In this document: positions 34,167 to 44,628 of the stretch, piece after piece
Layout of the letters: each line of letters starts with the position of its first letter
Position numbering within the stretch: position 1 is the first letter of the stretch
Assembly: GCF_902196135.1 (NCBI RefSeq)
Contig: NZ_CABIKE010000002.1
Span: 1-64,000 of the forward strand
Length of the DNA stretch: 64,000 nucleotides
Source: Helicobacter suis
Lineage (GTDB): Bacteria > Campylobacterota > Campylobacteria > Campylobacterales > Helicobacteraceae
Direction of reading: 5' to 3'
Notes under the pieces: generated by a model
Told to the model about the DNA's origin: nothing
What the model saw: the letters and a program-made list of their open reading frames with translations, nothing else
The model's database searches: none
Translations under genes and position numbers: made by a program

Positions 34167-34372
34167 AAGACCCCCAAATAATTAGGCTAAAAGCTTGATT
34201 CTAACTAATTTTCATTTAACACAAGCTAAGGATTGCATGCAGACTAAAAGGTTATGGCATGTGTTATTTAATACTTGCTACTTATAGAAAGAATTATTCA
34301 TAAAGTAAGTAATATAAATTGATACAGGCCGTATAAAGTTTACGCTTTAATGGGGATAAAATGACAGAAATT

Positions 34373-34423
34373 TTAGCAATATTTAAAAAAGAATGCTAAT
34401 TTTTCCAAAATTTATGCTATACT
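34373..34423 (+). promoter_or_regulatory. CIRCE operator (34373-34399) and hrcA -10 box (34418-34423)
   Basis: TTAGCAATA and GAATGCTAA flank exactly nine bases (34382-34390), a good match to the CIRCE consensus TTAGCACTC-N9-GAGTGCTAA bound by HrcA. The extended -10 TGCTATACT follows 18 bases later and predicts a start near 34430, 26 bases before hrcA. HrcA should therefore repress its own operon. Confidence 0.8.
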
Positions 34424-34455
34424 GCACGCAGTTTTAAAAATTTCAAAGGAGACCC

Positions 34456-35241
34456 ATGGGTTCAAAAAAAGAGTGGCTTTTACAAACCTTTATTAAAACC
34501 TATTTAAGTAGCCATGTACCTGTGGGCTCTGAAAGCTTGCGTTTGGTGCTCCAAGATCAAGCCGTGCAGATTTCCTCTGCTACTATCCGCAACTATTTTA
34601 AGCGCTTAACTGATGAGGGGGCCCTTAGCCAGAGTCATAGCAGTAGTGGGCGTATCCCCACGCTAGAGGCGCTTAAAGCTTATTGGCGTGCCAAACTCAA
34701 CCCCCATGTGCCCTTTGAAGTGGATTTAGAAAAACTCCAAATGGCCAGCGAGCATTACAGAATTTTTAGCATGGTTGAGCGCTATCAAAGGGCGGTTTTA
34801 TTAGCAGTATATGATCACAGCCAGCGCTTTTTAATCCTAGATTTTGGAGACGATCAAGTTTTATTAAGCTATAACAAAAAACTAGAGAGATTTTTAAAAG
34901 GTTTGGTGGGCTTAGAATGCCAAGATATTCATAAAATCGCCTCTTCGGTGTGCATGGCTAGCCTAGCTAAGCAAATAGAAATCTATTTTCAAAAGCGGCT
35001 TTATTTTGGGCTATGCGTGTTAGCTCAGTCTTTACGCCAGTCGCTATTTTTGCAAATTCTTAAAGGGGAGTTGTTGCGGCATTTAGAGCATGGACTACAT
35101 TTTGAAAAGGTCTTGCCCTTAGGTTTTTTAGGGGTGCTTAGCCCTGCTAAAGCTCAAGGGGAGGACATTAACATGTTCTGCGTGGGGGAAATTGAACAAG
35201 ATTTTGAAGGATTTTATGGATCCATTAGGAGAGTGTCATGA
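34456..35241 (+). CDS. hrcA: HrcA, heat-shock transcriptional repressor
   Basis: A 261-residue repressor of the CIRCE regulon. The winged helix lies at residues 5-72: [40 protein letters not shown] and [18 protein letters not shown] are typical. The C-terminal GAF-like part is shorter than in Bacillus but normal for epsilonproteobacteria. H. pylori HrcA is membrane-associated and works with HspR. It begins the hrcA-grpE-dnaK operon with AAAGGAGA upstream; a CIRCE element precedes it. The stop overlaps grpE by 4 bp. Confidence 0.92.
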   Translation: MGSKKEWLLQTFIKTYLSSHVPVGSESLRLVLQDQAVQISSATIRNYFKRLTDEGALSQSHSSSGRIPTLEALKAYWRAKLNPHVPFEVDLEKLQMASEHYRIFSMVERYQRAVLLAVYDHSQRFLILDFGDDQVLLSYNKKLERFLKGLVGLECQDIHKIASSVCMASLAKQIEIYFQKRLYFGLCVLAQSLRQSLFLQILKGELLRHLEHGLHFEKVLPLGFLGVLSPAKAQGEDINMFCVGEIEQDFEGFYGSIRRVS

Positions 35242-35756
35242 ATGAAGAGCAAGCAGAGTTACAAGATCAGATGAGTGCTGAGATGGAACAAGTAGAAGCA
35301 CAAGAGCAAGAGCCCCAGATAGATTATCAGGCCAAATTTAAAGAGGTACAAGACCTCTATCTGCGCACGCATGCAGATTTTGAGAATGTCAAAAAGCGCT
35401 TGGAGAAGGATAAAGCGGTGGCACTAGAGTATGCCTATGAAAAGATCGCTAGCGACTTACTCCCTGTGATAGATACCTTGCATGCGGCCTTAGAGAGTGC
35501 TAGAAAGGAGGAAAACAAGGCCATTTCTGATGGGCTAGAGCTCACTTTGCAAAAAATGCATGAAGTGCTGAGCAAGCACGGCATTGAGTGTGTGGAGTGT
35601 GGTACTGATTTTGATCCACACCTGCACAATGCCATCATGCATGTTCAAGCTGAACACAAAGAGGAGGGGCAGATTGTGGAGGTCTTCCAGAAAGGCTATA
35701 AATATAAAGAGCGCTTGTTGCGCCCTGCGATGGTGAGCATCGCAAAAAATAGTTAA
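35238..35756 (+). CDS. grpE: GrpE, nucleotide exchange factor of DnaK
   Basis: A 172-residue cochaperone. A Glu/Gln-rich N-terminus leads to the long dimerising helix ([20 protein letters not shown] then [11 protein letters not shown]), and the beta-domain ends [34 protein letters not shown] and PAMVSIAKN, matching the GrpE signature. It releases ADP from DnaK. Start ATG lies inside the hrcA stop (ATGA), and dnaK follows after 21 bases. Confidence 0.95.
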   Translation: MNEEQAELQDQMSAEMEQVEAQEQEPQIDYQAKFKEVQDLYLRTHADFENVKKRLEKDKAVALEYAYEKIASDLLPVIDTLHAALESARKEENKAISDGLELTLQKMHEVLSKHGIECVECGTDFDPHLHNAIMHVQAEHKEEGQIVEVFQKGYKYKERLLRPAMVSIAKNS

Positions 35757-35777
35757 ATTCAACATAAAGGATACAAA

Positions 35778-37643
35778 ATGGCAAAAGTAATTGGTATTGA
35801 CTTAGGAACTACAAATTCAGCAATGGCTGTATATGAGGGCAATGAGGCAAAAATCATCGCTAACAAAGAGGGCAAAAACACAACCCCCTCTGTAGTGGCT
35901 TTCACAGATAAAGGTGAGATTTTAGTAGGCGAGAGTGCTAAGCGACAAGCCGTAACTAACCCAGAAAAAACCATTTATTCTGTTAAACGCATCATGGGGC
36001 TTATGAGCAATGAGGATAAGGCACAAGAGGCTAAAAAGCGCTTACCTTATAAAATCGTGGATCGAAACGGCGCGTGTGCGGTAGAAATTGCGGGTAAAAT
36101 TTATACACCTCAAGAAATTTCGGCTAAGATTTTGCTTAAACTTAAAGAGGACGCAGAAAGCTATTTAGGCGAGGCGGTAAATGAGGCGGTGATCACCGTG
36201 CCGGCTTATTTTAACGATAGCCAAAGAAAGGCCACCAAAGAGGCCGGCACCATTGCTGGTTTGAATGTTTTGCGTATCATTAATGAGCCTACCTCTGCGG
36301 CTTTGGCCTATGGTTTGGATAAAAAAGAATCTGAAAAAATCATGGTTTATGATCTTGGCGGGGGAACTTTTGATGTGACCGTGCTTGAAACTGGAGATAA
36401 TGTTGTAGAAGTGCTAGCCACAGGCGGCGATGCGTTTTTAGGCGGAGATGATTTTGATAACCGCATCATTGATTTTATCGCTAAAGAATTTCAAAGCGAA
36501 AATGGCATTGACATTAAAAAAGACATCATGGCCTTACAACGGCTCAAAGAGGCAGCCGAAAATGCCAAAAAAGAATTGAGTTCAGCCCAAGAGAGCGAAA
36601 TTAATTTGCCCTTTATTACAGCCGATGCCAGCGGACCTAAGCACTTGGTTAAAAAAATTAGCCGGGCTAAATTTGAAAATCTCATTGAAGATCTCATTGA
36701 GGAGACTATTTCTAAAATTGATGGGGTGATCAAAGATGCAGGGCTAAGTCGGGGGGATATTGCTGAGGTGGTGATGGTGGGTGGTTCAACGCGCATTCCT
36801 AAAGTTCAAGAACGCGTGAAAGAATTTATCCATAAAGATCTTAATAAATCAGTAAACCCTGATGAAGTCGTAGCTGTGGGGGCAAGTATCCAAGCTGGCG
36901 TACTTAAGGGTGATGTTAAAGATGTGCTTTTATTGGATGTTACACCGCTTAGCTTAGGCATTGAAACCTTAGGCGGGGTGATGAGTAAGATTATTGAAAA
37001 AGGTACAACCATTCCAGCTAAAAAAGCGCAAGTTTTCTCTACAGCAGAGGATAACCAACCGGCGGTATCTATTTTGGTTTTACAAGGTGAGCGCGAATTT
37101 GCTAAAGACAACAAATCTTTAGGCAAATTTGATTTAACCGGTATTGCGCCCGCTCCAAGAGGCGTACCCCAAATTGAGGTAACTTTTGATATTGATGCGA
37201 ATGGAATTTTAACCGTCTCAGCCAAAGATAAAAACACCGGTAAGTCCCAAGAAATTAAAATCACCGGTTCAAGTGGGCTTAGCGATAGTGAAATTGAAAA
37301 AATGGTTAAAGATGCGGAGTTACACAAAGAAGAAGATAGCCGCCGTAAAGCTGTAGTAGAGGTTAAAAACCAAGCCGAAAGTTTAGCACACCAAACCAAA
37401 AAAAGCCTAGAGGAGCACAAAGCCAAATTAGAGGCTAGCGAGGTAGAAAAAATAGAAAAGGCTTTGGGTGAGTTGGAGGCTAGCCTTAAAGATGAGAATG
37501 CAAGCAAGGAGATGATAGAGGCGCGTATGAAAGCCCTTGCTGAGGCCTCACATAAGCTCACTGAGGCGATGATGCAAAAAGATCAAGGCGCGCAATCTTC
37601 TAAGAAAAAAGAAGATGATGTGATTGATGCGGAGGTGGAATAA
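35778..37643 (+). CDS. dnaK: DnaK, Hsp70 chaperone
   Basis: A 621-residue Hsp70. The ATPase domain shows [46 protein letters not shown] and [17 protein letters not shown]. The linker [20 protein letters not shown] begins the substrate domain (with [20 protein letters not shown]), and the C-terminal tail ends DDVIDAEVE, close to the EEVD-like bacterial end. It folds proteins with GrpE and DnaJ (dnaJ is not in the window). AAAGGA precedes the ATG. Controlled by the CIRCE promoter at 34373. Confidence 0.97.
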   Translation: MAKVIGIDLGTTNSAMAVYEGNEAKIIANKEGKNTTPSVVAFTDKGEILVGESAKRQAVTNPEKTIYSVKRIMGLMSNEDKAQEAKKRLPYKIVDRNGACAVEIAGKIYTPQEISAKILLKLKEDAESYLGEAVNEAVITVPAYFNDSQRKATKEAGTIAGLNVLRIINEPTSAALAYGLDKKESEKIMVYDLGGGTFDVTVLETGDNVVEVLATGGDAFLGGDDFDNRIIDFIAKEFQSENGIDIKKDIMALQRLKEAAENAKKELSSAQESEINLPFITADASGPKHLVKKISRAKFENLIEDLIEETISKIDGVIKDAGLSRGDIAEVVMVGGSTRIPKVQERVKEFIHKDLNKSVNPDEVVAVGASIQAGVLKGDVKDVLLLDVTPLSLGIETLGGVMSKIIEKGTTIPAKKAQVFSTAEDNQPAVSILVLQGEREFAKDNKSLGKFDLTGIAPAPRGVPQIEVTFDIDANGILTVSAKDKNTGKSQEIKITGSSGLSDSEIEKMVKDAELHKEEDSRRKAVVEVKNQAESLAHQTKKSLEEHKAKLEASEVEKIEKALGELEASLKDENASKEMIEARMKALAEASHKLTEAMMQKDQGAQSSKKKEDDVIDAEVE

Positions 37644-38124
37644 AGATTAATGATAGGGGGGTGTTTTAGGTTGGCTTAGGGCTTAACCCCCACACTTTAA
37701 TCGGTGCTTAGGGCTCTCAAGTTTTGGCTAAGTTCTAGGGCCTTAGTAGCTGTTGTTTGACATACTCCCCATAGCGTTAAGCTAGAGGATTGAGAGAATC
37801 ATCAGGGCTTGAGCGCTAAGCGACACATAGCCTCTACTCTTTAGAGTTGAGCCCTTATTCCCTGCGTTTATAGCACAGACCTTTAGTAGTCGTCTTAATC
37901 CGTTTAGCTAAGCTTGCGGGCTTTACGGTGCGATTGTATAAAACTTGCAAGAAAATGCGTTTAAACTCTGTAAAATCCCTTACAATCAAAACCAGCCAAG
38001 TAAGCTCAAATGTTTTTAGCATTTGGGCACTTTAACGGTGCTACATTACTTGTATATCAGGCTTTACCCTCAAAAAGTTTTATATCCATACAAAGTTTAT
38101 ATTATATTCCCCCATAACATAGCT
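37644..38124. other. Gene-free stretch between dnaK and the FUSC gene
   Basis: 481 bp without a credible gene. It holds a G6/C5 inverted pair soon after dnaK (37656-37691) that could act as a terminator, repeated GCTTAGGGCT-like words (37674-37715), the IS200/IS605-like right end at 37757-37788, and a nine-pair hairpin GCTCAAATG/CATTTGGGC at 38004-38028. The last 80 bp are very AT-rich. Confidence 0.55.
37757..37788 (-). mobile_element. Relic of an IS200/IS605-family right end
   Basis: On the - strand an imperfect hairpin, CCTCTAGC-TTAAC-GCTATGGGG with a bulged T, is followed six bases later by TCAA (the sequence reads GGGGAGTATGTCAA). A hairpin with an unpaired base and TCAA just beyond is the organisation of right ends in IS605/ISHp608-type elements of Helicobacter. 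Between here and 38124 no transposase or TnpB frame survives, so this would be a remnant or a non-autonomous piece. Inferred from architecture only. Confidence 0.45.
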
Positions 38125-40083
38125 TTAATATTTAAAGACATACATGATCTCTCTAAAAAGTTTATTTTGGGTAAAGAACATGGTCCTTAAAAGCGCGTCT
38201 AATTCGCTATCAATTTTAAGCAAACGGTTACCCTCTTTAGCCTTGAAGTAGTGGGGTTTATTGTTAAGATAGTTTAGCATTTGTAAATAGCGTCCTAGTA
38301 AAATTTGGGTGTTATTATCCAGCAAAAGTTGCTTGTCTTTTGAAAGCTTGATATTTAGACAATAATCATAGAGGCGATAGCTACAGGTATCTAAAATATC
38401 CACAGCTTTTAATCCTCTGAATAGAGACTTTAAAGTGTTGGGCTCAGAAGTTTCGGTACGGGCGTTTTTCAAACAAAGTCTAAAGGCATCTAGCTGTCTT
38501 AAAAAAGTGTTTTGGAGATGTAAAACTTGCGCTGCATCGCTGTATGCCTCTAAAAGACAGCGTAAAGTGGTTACTAAGTGGCGGGTGTGTTGGATAAATT
38601 CATCTTTGTCGTATTTAGGCCATATGAATAAAAAAATCACATAAACAATCCCAATACCAATTAGCAGATCCACCACACGAGAAACCACCATGCCCATAAA
38701 ATCATGGGTAAGGAGTGAGAAGCAAAGAATGAAGGCAAACATCAAAGCTGCTGACCAAGTGGCATAAGAGTAGACTTTTAAATAAATAAAGAAAAAGACA
38801 CCCACTACTAAAAATCCATAAAAAATAACACTGCCATCAAATAACTCCACCACCAACAAACCAAGTACTAATCCAATACAAGAACCCATTACAAATTCTA
38901 ATTGGGCTTCCCGGATACTCCCTAAACTGGAGCGAGAAATTAATAAGGTCGCCATAGCAATCCACATGCCATGGTTAAATCCAAAATAGCGGGCAATAAA
39001 AACAGCAATACCCATAGCTATAGCGTATTTAGAGGCATATTGGAAAATGGCATTTTTAATATTAAAGGCTTTGAGTACATTTTTAAAAGTGGGTTTGTAT
39101 TCAGGATTACTAGGGGCTACTTGTTCCTCTCCTCCTAGTAAAAAGATTTCCATTTTATTATAAATAATGGCAATAGAGTGGCGCACCACTTTATCTAGTT
39201 GCGGGCTAAGATTGTTGAGTGCTGTTTTTTGTATTTCTATGTGCTGTTTTGTAAAAATCCCGGATAGAGTTTGTAAATTCAAGATGATCTCTTGGCATAC
39301 AGATTCTAAAGTGCCTAAATAACCACCAATAGAGTGGATAGAGTGATAAATCTCTTCTAAGGCGTGTAATTGGAAAAGGGCGCGTTGGAGATTTTGAATC
39401 GTGTGTGGGTTTTTAATGCGGCTTGAGCGCGAGGTTAAAATCACTTTGGTGTTATGAATCTGGCTTAACACTTGTGTTTTGATGTGGGTGTATTCTGTAG
39501 GGCTATTGATGTATTGTAACATCAGTTCCATACTAGAGAGCAGAGTAGAAAAACGCTTTTTGACAAAATAGCCGTATTTGGTAACGATAAAGTGTTGTAT
39601 TACAAGACTTAGACAACCTAAGACAGAAATCATGAGTAAAGTTTGTGTGAGATCAAGAGGGGCATTGGCATCTACATAAAGGCAAGTAACTAGACCATTA
39701 GAAAGGGCGGCATTGCACACTTTATATAAATCTAGGCTATAAGCCATAGCCATGCCCACTAAAAAGGTGGTGATTGCAATCGGCACGCATAGCCATGCCC
39801 CAAAATGAGCCATAGGATAAAAGATCAAGGCATTAAAACAACTCACTCCAATAAAGACTAGTAGATAATAAATTTCATGTTCTTTATCGCTGATAAGCAA
39901 GCTTGAGAAATATAAAAAAACGGCCTGAAAGCCCGCCCAAATTGCAATAGAATAGCCAAAGAAAAAAGTCCCTAAACCGGCGCATACAAAAGTCATGAGG
40001 GTAGTTCTGAGGGCATAAACCAAACTAAAATAGCCCGGATCATAAAGATGAACCGCGCGCTTGAGGCGGTTAAAAATTTCCAT
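38125..40083 (-). CDS. FUSC-family integral membrane protein
   Basis: A 652-residue inner membrane protein with two halves, each a cluster of about five or six membrane helices (residues 24-170 and 345-475) followed by a soluble helical region. This is the layout of FUSC/YccS-type proteins, some of which take part in aromatic acid or fusaric acid export. IWAGFQAVFLYFSS and the second-half MWIAMATLLISRSSLGSIRE occupy equivalent positions in the repeat. Substrate unknown. It is 14 bp downstream of mrp on the same strand. The C-terminus is rich in Leu and Tyr. Confidence 0.75.
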   Translation of the reverse strand: MEIFNRLKRAVHLYDPGYFSLVYALRTTLMTFVCAGLGTFFFGYSIAIWAGFQAVFLYFSSLLISDKEHEIYYLLVFIGVSCFNALIFYPMAHFGAWLCVPIAITTFLVGMAMAYSLDLYKVCNAALSNGLVTCLYVDANAPLDLTQTLLMISVLGCLSLVIQHFIVTKYGYFVKKRFSTLLSSMELMLQYINSPTEYTHIKTQVLSQIHNTKVILTSRSSRIKNPHTIQNLQRALFQLHALEEIYHSIHSIGGYLGTLESVCQEIILNLQTLSGIFTKQHIEIQKTALNNLSPQLDKVVRHSIAIIYNKMEIFLLGGEEQVAPSNPEYKPTFKNVLKAFNIKNAIFQYASKYAIAMGIAVFIARYFGFNHGMWIAMATLLISRSSLGSIREAQLEFVMGSCIGLVLGLLVVELFDGSVIFYGFLVVGVFFFIYLKVYSYATWSAALMFAFILCFSLLTHDFMGMVVSRVVDLLIGIGIVYVIFLFIWPKYDKDEFIQHTRHLVTTLRCLLEAYSDAAQVLHLQNTFLRQLDAFRLCLKNARTETSEPNTLKSLFRGLKAVDILDTCSYRLYDYCLNIKLSKDKQLLLDNNTQILLGRYLQMLNYLNNKPHYFKAKEGNRLLKIDSELDALLRTMFFTQNKLFREIMYVFKY

Positions 40084-40097
40084 CGTTTTAGTTGATC

Positions 40098-41195
40098 TTA
40101 GTGTATGGTGGGTTGGATACTCTTATTATCCGCCAGATTCTCTACTTTAACTTTGTGGAGAAACTCTAAGAGCTTGTTTGCAGCCTGTATATAAGCTTGG
40201 CTGATAGCAGAATTAGGGTTAAGAATGCTAATAGGCGTGCCTTTATCCCCCCCTTCTCTAACCTGCAACTCAATAGGGATTTGTGCTAATACTTGGGTTT
40301 TATATTGTTTGGATAGAGATTGCAAAGTATCCTTACCAAAAATATTGCTCTCATGGGCGCAGTGTGGGCAGATAAAACCGCTCATGTTTTCTACAATGCC
40401 AGCAATAGGGATATTTAAGCGCATAAACATATCCAAACTCCGGCTTGCATCATCTAAACTCACGGTTTGGGGTGTTGTTACGGTAATTCCAGCGCTAATG
40501 GGTACAGCTTGGGCTAAAGTGAGCTGTGCATCTCCTGTACCCGGTGGCATATCTACTACCAAAACATCTAATTCACCCCAAATAATATCTGTCAACATCT
40601 GTTCAATGGCACGCATTAGCATAGGACCGCGCCAAATCAAACTTTGCCCCTCTTCATATAAAAGCCCCATACTCATTACCCGTATACCATAAGCTTCTAA
40701 AGGGATTAATTTTTTACCACTTGGATCGGTAGTAGGATTAGTCGTCATTAAGCCTAACATTCTGGGCACATTAGGGCCATAAACATCAGCGTCTAATAAA
40801 CCTACTTTTTTATCTTGTTGTGCAAGTGCAATAGCCAAATTAACACTTGTGGTACTCTTGCCCACGCCCCCTTTTCCTGAACTAATCATCACCACATGTT
40901 TAATATTGGGGGCTAGATTTTTAGTTGTTTGTTCTTGCTGGCTTTGTTTTTCCCTTTTGGGGGGAGTTTTAATATCAATCTGGCAAGTCAAGTCTAATTC
41001 TTGCATCTTTGCCATAATATCTGTTCTTAGAGCCTGTGCAACCTCTGCAGAACTAGAGGGAATATCTAGTAAAAGGGCGACTTTTTTCTCATGAAGTGTG
41101 ATGTTTTTCACAAACCCAAAGCTAACAATGTCTTTTTCAAAATTGGGATAAATCACCGTCTTTAACACATTTAAAACCGTATCCTGCGTAACCAT
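40098..41195 (-). CDS. mrp: Mrp/ApbC, iron-sulfur cluster carrier ATPase
   Basis: A 365-residue P-loop protein. The N-terminal DUF59/MIP18-like domain covers about residues 5-75. The deviant Walker A is [18 protein letters not shown], followed by [18 protein letters not shown] and [17 protein letters not shown], the ApbC/Nbp35 signature. [15 protein letters not shown] supplies the CxxC that bridges an Fe-S cluster in the dimer. It transfers Fe-S clusters to target apoproteins. H. pylori HP0207 is the same type. It is followed by the FUSC gene. Confidence 0.93.
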   Translation of the reverse strand: MVTQDTVLNVLKTVIYPNFEKDIVSFGFVKNITLHEKKVALLLDIPSSSAEVAQALRTDIMAKMQELDLTCQIDIKTPPKREKQSQQEQTTKNLAPNIKHVVMISSGKGGVGKSTTSVNLAIALAQQDKKVGLLDADVYGPNVPRMLGLMTTNPTTDPSGKKLIPLEAYGIRVMSMGLLYEEGQSLIWRGPMLMRAIEQMLTDIIWGELDVLVVDMPPGTGDAQLTLAQAVPISAGITVTTPQTVSLDDASRSLDMFMRLNIPIAGIVENMSGFICPHCAHESNIFGKDTLQSLSKQYKTQVLAQIPIELQVREGGDKGTPISILNPNSAISQAYIQAANKLLEFLHKVKVENLADNKSIQPTIH

Positions 41196-41230
41196 TTCTA
41201 TCCTTAAAGAGATCTGCTTAAAGCTTATAC

Positions 41231-43141
41231 CTAGTTTTTCTTAATATTCTTTAACCCATGCCGTGTGGGGTGTTTTTTATAAGAGGGGTTAGGGGTATGG
41301 ATTTGTGGGGGCGTACTTAAAATCCTAGAAGGGGTTAGATACTGGTGGGCGACTAGCATTTGTACAATTTGTTTAAAAATAGGGGCTGCTGTTTGGCTAC
41401 TATAGTATTCCTCACTCCCTAACGATCCAAAAACCACCACCCCGATAACATAAGTGTTTTCTTTATCTTTGACAAATCCAAAAAAGGAACTATTATAGGC
41501 TTCTGTATATTTACCTTTGCTAGCTGTTCTAGCCGTACCTGTTTTACCACCAATAATAAGCCCCTCAACTTGAGCGCTTTTACCCGTTCCTTGTCTGACA
41601 ACTTTAATGAGTAAATTTTGCATTTTTAACGCACTTTCAGGGCTAATAACCTGCCGTTTAATAGGAGGATTTGGGATATAAATATCTCCATTAGTGGCGC
41701 GTACTTGTTTGATCAAATGCGGGGTAGTGATCACCCCTGCATTAGCAAAAACCCCGTATGCGCGGATTAATTGTAAAAATGTGGTGCGCAAACCATAACC
41801 ATAAGAGGCGCTACCTTTATAAACTTCGGTATTGAGTAGACGGATACTAGGAATCAGCCCTGTTTTTTCATAGGGTAAATCAATCCCCGTAGACTCTGAA
41901 AGGCCAAAACTCTTAAGGCCTGTATGGAGTTCTTCACCACTAAGGCGCTTGGAAAGTTTGATCATGCCTACATTGCTTGAGCGGATCAAAACATCTTCAA
42001 TCGTGGTGTGTTTAGGAGGGACAATATCATCTTTGACTGTATACTTACCTAGCTTATAAGACCCATGGTTAAGATCAATTGGCTGGCTGGTATCAATGCG
42101 TTTTTTATCAATTAAAAGCGAGTAAACAATGGGCTTAATGGTACTGCCCGGCTCAAAGGATAATTCCACCGCATCTACATTTAAAAAAGGGTAATCATTT
42201 TTCTGGATATTATTAGGGTTAAAACGATTTGTGGTTGCTAGGGTGAGTATTTCGCCATTTTGGGGGAGATAAATCCCGGCGATGATTTGGTGGGACTTGT
42301 AGCGCGCCTTAGCGGTATCTAAAATCTTTTCTAACTCTCTTTGGATTTTTAAAGGAATGCTTAAAATGAGATCCGATCCATCCATGCGGGGTATACTTTT
42401 AAAACTTTTATCTTCAATAAGATTAAACCCTAAATCGCGTTTACCCGTATCCTTGCCATCATGTTTAGAGGCTAACACGCCATTTTTAAACTTCTCAATC
42501 CCTTTTACCCCCTGTATAGAAGTGATGTTAGAAATATCAACCTTTTTAACATACCCCACTAAGGGTTCAAAATTATCCTTATAAAGATAATTGCGCGCAA
42601 TCCCGCTTACCTCAATGCTAAGGCCGATTTTAGGCATGATTTTCCTGTTTTGATCTTCATATTCTTGGAAAACATTATAGGCCAAAAATTTGGCATTTAA
42701 TTGCCTCAAACTAGCAGCTGTATTGGCACTGACATTATAAGAAAGGGTAACAAATCCATTTTGGGAAAACTTGCTTGCGATGATACTTTTAGGGATATTG
42801 GTATAGATTGATAACAAATCAATAAAGAAATCTTTTTTATTTGGATCAATAGAGAGGGTGTTAAAACTCACCTTGAAAAGTTTTTGGCTACTAGCTAGGC
42901 TAAAACCATCTTGGCTAAAAATCCGCCCTCTAGTGGCGATGTCTGTTTTGGTGATGATTAAAGCCGGCATTTTCCTAGGCAACAGGGCTTTAAACAACAT
43001 CACCACTACAAAAAGAATAAAACACCCCCCCACAACGGCAAAAATCATGAGTAAACGCTCGGTGCGCCCGTGTTCTGAGTCGTATTTTAGGTGGGAGGGG
43101 TCTTTGTTTGAATCGAGGGATTTAGATGCAAACTCTTGCAT
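41231..43141 (-). CDS. ftsI: FtsI/PBP-type division transpeptidase
   Basis: A 636-residue class B penicillin-binding protein anchored by one membrane segment at residues 31-50. The pedestal domain is residues 60-245. The transpeptidase domain carries SxxK in [13 protein letters not shown], SxN in [11 protein letters not shown] and KTG in [11 protein letters not shown]. It cross-links septal peptidoglycan with FtsW, whose gene lies nearby and divergent. In H. pylori ftsI (HP1556) also follows fliE, flgC and flgB, so division and flagellar rod genes share an operon. The tail after residue 590 is Pro/Lys-rich. Confidence 0.92.
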   Translation of the reverse strand: MQEFASKSLDSNKDPSHLKYDSEHGRTERLLMIFAVVGGCFILFVVVMLFKALLPRKMPALIITKTDIATRGRIFSQDGFSLASSQKLFKVSFNTLSIDPNKKDFFIDLLSIYTNIPKSIIASKFSQNGFVTLSYNVSANTAASLRQLNAKFLAYNVFQEYEDQNRKIMPKIGLSIEVSGIARNYLYKDNFEPLVGYVKKVDISNITSIQGVKGIEKFKNGVLASKHDGKDTGKRDLGFNLIEDKSFKSIPRMDGSDLILSIPLKIQRELEKILDTAKARYKSHQIIAGIYLPQNGEILTLATTNRFNPNNIQKNDYPFLNVDAVELSFEPGSTIKPIVYSLLIDKKRIDTSQPIDLNHGSYKLGKYTVKDDIVPPKHTTIEDVLIRSSNVGMIKLSKRLSGEELHTGLKSFGLSESTGIDLPYEKTGLIPSIRLLNTEVYKGSASYGYGLRTTFLQLIRAYGVFANAGVITTPHLIKQVRATNGDIYIPNPPIKRQVISPESALKMQNLLIKVVRQGTGKSAQVEGLIIGGKTGTARTASKGKYTEAYNSSFFGFVKDKENTYVIGVVVFGSLGSEEYYSSQTAAPIFKQIVQMLVAHQYLTPSRILSTPPQIHTPNPSYKKHPTRHGLKNIKKN

Positions 43142-43192
43142 AAACCTCCCCGTATAGAAACTCTCTACAAAAGGGAGGGTACACTAATAAAC

Positions 43193-43495
43193 CTAAATTT
43201 GCGTTCTTAGTAATTCTTTGTAGGCACTAATAGCTTTATTGCGTACCTCTAGCATTAATTTCATGCTTGTTTCAGCCTTACCAATGGCAATAGCCGCTTG
43301 GTGCAAATCTTTAACCTGACCTGTTGCCATATCTGCTAAAGCCTTATCTGATTGCATTTGGGTATTGTTGAGTTCGTCAATAGATTGCTTGAGCATCTGA
43401 GAGAACTCTCCTCTCTCCACTAGATTTTCATGCACCTTTGAATCTAAAGGAGTACCTGCTTTGTTTAACCCTATATCTGTGTATAAAGTCTTCAT
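43193..43495 (-). CDS. fliE: FliE, flagellar MS ring-rod junction protein
   Basis: A 100-residue FliE. The family pattern is present: FSQMLKQSIDELNNTQMQSD then KALADMATGQVKDLHQAAI and GKAETSMKLMLEVRNKAISA, ending YKELLRTQI. It links the rod to the MS ring. I start at ATG 43495, which has AAGGAG six bases upstream; the frame opens five codons earlier at ATG 43510. It lies 86 bp after flgC and about 50 bp before ftsI. Confidence 0.95.
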   Translation of the reverse strand: MKTLYTDIGLNKAGTPLDSKVHENLVERGEFSQMLKQSIDELNNTQMQSDKALADMATGQVKDLHQAAIAIGKAETSMKLMLEVRNKAISAYKELLRTQI

Positions 43496-43581
43496 CTGAA
43501 CTCCTTGCATCCTATATCACCTACATCGTCTCTTCTGGATAATATTCAAATACCCAAAAAAATACCCCTTTCTTTTAGTTT

Positions 43582-44073
43582 TTACGCTTGTAGCATGCCA
43601 ATAGCATTAGCCGCCATATTTTTTGTACTCTGGAAAGCCGCTACATTGGCCTGATAAGCACGCGTGGCCTCAATGAGATCTGCCATTTCTACAACAGGAT
43701 TAACATTAGGATAGGAAACATACCCATTAGCATCGGCATCTGGATGGCTAGGATCGTATTTTAAAAGTGGTGCTTTATCATCGCGCACGATTTTCTCAAT
43801 GTAAACACCCATGATTGGAGGGTTAGGTTTTTCAATTGCATCGCTTTCATCAAGTGGATCTTCATATTCCATTAAATTATTATTTTCTGCCAATTTTTCA
43901 TTCAAGACTTTATTAAAATCAAAAGATTTAAAAACGGCCTCTTGGCGGCGATAAGGGCCACCTTCATCTGTACGGGTTGTGTTAGTATTAGCAATGTTAG
44001 AAGAAATTAGATTAGCACGCACCCTTTGGGCAGATAACCCATACCCGCTAATATCAAAACTAGATAAAAACAT
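43582..44073 (-). CDS. flgC: FlgC, proximal rod protein
   Basis: A 163-residue rod protein. The N-terminal FLSSFDISGYGLSAQRVRAN and LISSNIANTNTTRTDEGGPY, and the C-terminal LIEATRAYQANVAAFQSTKN, are the two conserved axial-protein ends that form the coiled rod. GYVSYPNVNPVVEMADL is typical of FlgC. It is separated from flgB by only nine bases and shares its sigma-54 promoter. Confidence 0.96.
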   Translation of the reverse strand: MFLSSFDISGYGLSAQRVRANLISSNIANTNTTRTDEGGPYRRQEAVFKSFDFNKVLNEKLAENNNLMEYEDPLDESDAIEKPNPPIMGVYIEKIVRDDKAPLLKYDPSHPDADANGYVSYPNVNPVVEMADLIEATRAYQANVAAFQSTKNMAANAIGMLQA

Positions 44074-44082
44074 GCGCGCTCC

Positions 44083-44505
44083 TTAAATGTTTTTTGCCGC
44101 ATCAATGGCGTAGTTAACAATCCCTCTATGTTTTTTAAGGGCTGTTGTTAGCGCTAGATACATCGTGCTATTTTTGCCCATCTCAGAGGTTTCAATGTCT
44201 AAATCTACACTATTGCCATCATTTTTTGCTAAATGCCCATCTCTAAAAAAAAGCGTGGCTTTTTGGCTTTCTTGTAATTTTGGACTTAAATGCCTTTTAT
44301 TTGTTTTAGCCAATTCTAAAATCTGATCTTTCTTGTGATCAAAAACCTCCGCTTTTTTGTGGGCTAACATAGTCTCAAAATCTACATCTCTAGGGCGATA
44401 AAAGGGAGTGTCCACATTGGCAACATTACTTGCAATTAAATCTTGGCGCAAAGAGCGATAATCCATCGCTTCATAAACTAACGGATAAGCCTTTGACAAG
44501 TCCAT
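44083..44505 (-). CDS. flgB: FlgB, proximal rod protein
   Basis: A 140-residue rod protein beginning MDLSKAYPLVYEAMDYRSLR and QDLIASNVANVDTPFYRPRD, the FlgB/FlgC-type start, with the C-terminal MYLALTTALKKHRGIVNYAI. I start at ATG 44505, which has AGAGGAG upstream. The open frame runs to 44643, but that extension crosses the sigma-54 promoter at 44531-44547 and the ftsW promoter. In H. pylori the flgBC operon belongs to the RpoN (middle class) flagellar genes. Confidence 0.96.
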   Translation of the reverse strand: MDLSKAYPLVYEAMDYRSLRQDLIASNVANVDTPFYRPRDVDFETMLAHKKAEVFDHKKDQILELAKTNKRHLSPKLQESQKATLFFRDGHLAKNDGNSVDLDIETSEMGKNSTMYLALTTALKKHRGIVNYAIDAAKNI

Positions 44506-44530
44506 GATCAACTCCTCTGCCTTCAGATGT

Positions 44531-44547
44531 AAGCAAGGAGCATTCCA
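44531..44547 (-). promoter_or_regulatory. Sigma-54 promoter of flgB-flgC-fliE
   Basis: On the - strand TGGAATGCTCCTTGCTT matches the RpoN consensus TGGCAC-N5-TTGCW with exactly ten bases between GG and GC. The start is expected near 44521, 16 bases before the flgB ATG. RpoN and the FlgRS system would set its timing in flagellar assembly. Confidence 0.85.
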
Positions 44548-44589
44548 CAGCAAGCCTTGCAAACAAAAAATTAGGCAAACAAATTCTTG

Positions 44590-44595
44590 TATAAT
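44590..44595 (+). promoter_or_regulatory. Predicted ftsW -10 box
   Basis: TATAAT in TTGTATAATTAT. The start is expected near 44602, 27 bases before ATG 44629. It removes the longer frame that begins at TTG 44587. Confidence 0.6.
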
Positions 44596-44628
44596 TATAA
44601 CACATTTCAATCTTATTTGGTGGTTTTT

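Noticed and set aside
36806..37561. 251-codon open frame antisense to dnaK
   Set aside because: Shadow frame of a strongly biased housekeeping gene; the translation is low-complexity Ser/Leu and there is no start signal.
38004..38028. Hairpin as left end of the IS200/IS605 relic
   Set aside because: The stem is good, but its sequence does not resemble the right-end hairpin at 37767-37788 and no clear target tetranucleotide sits beside it in the right place.
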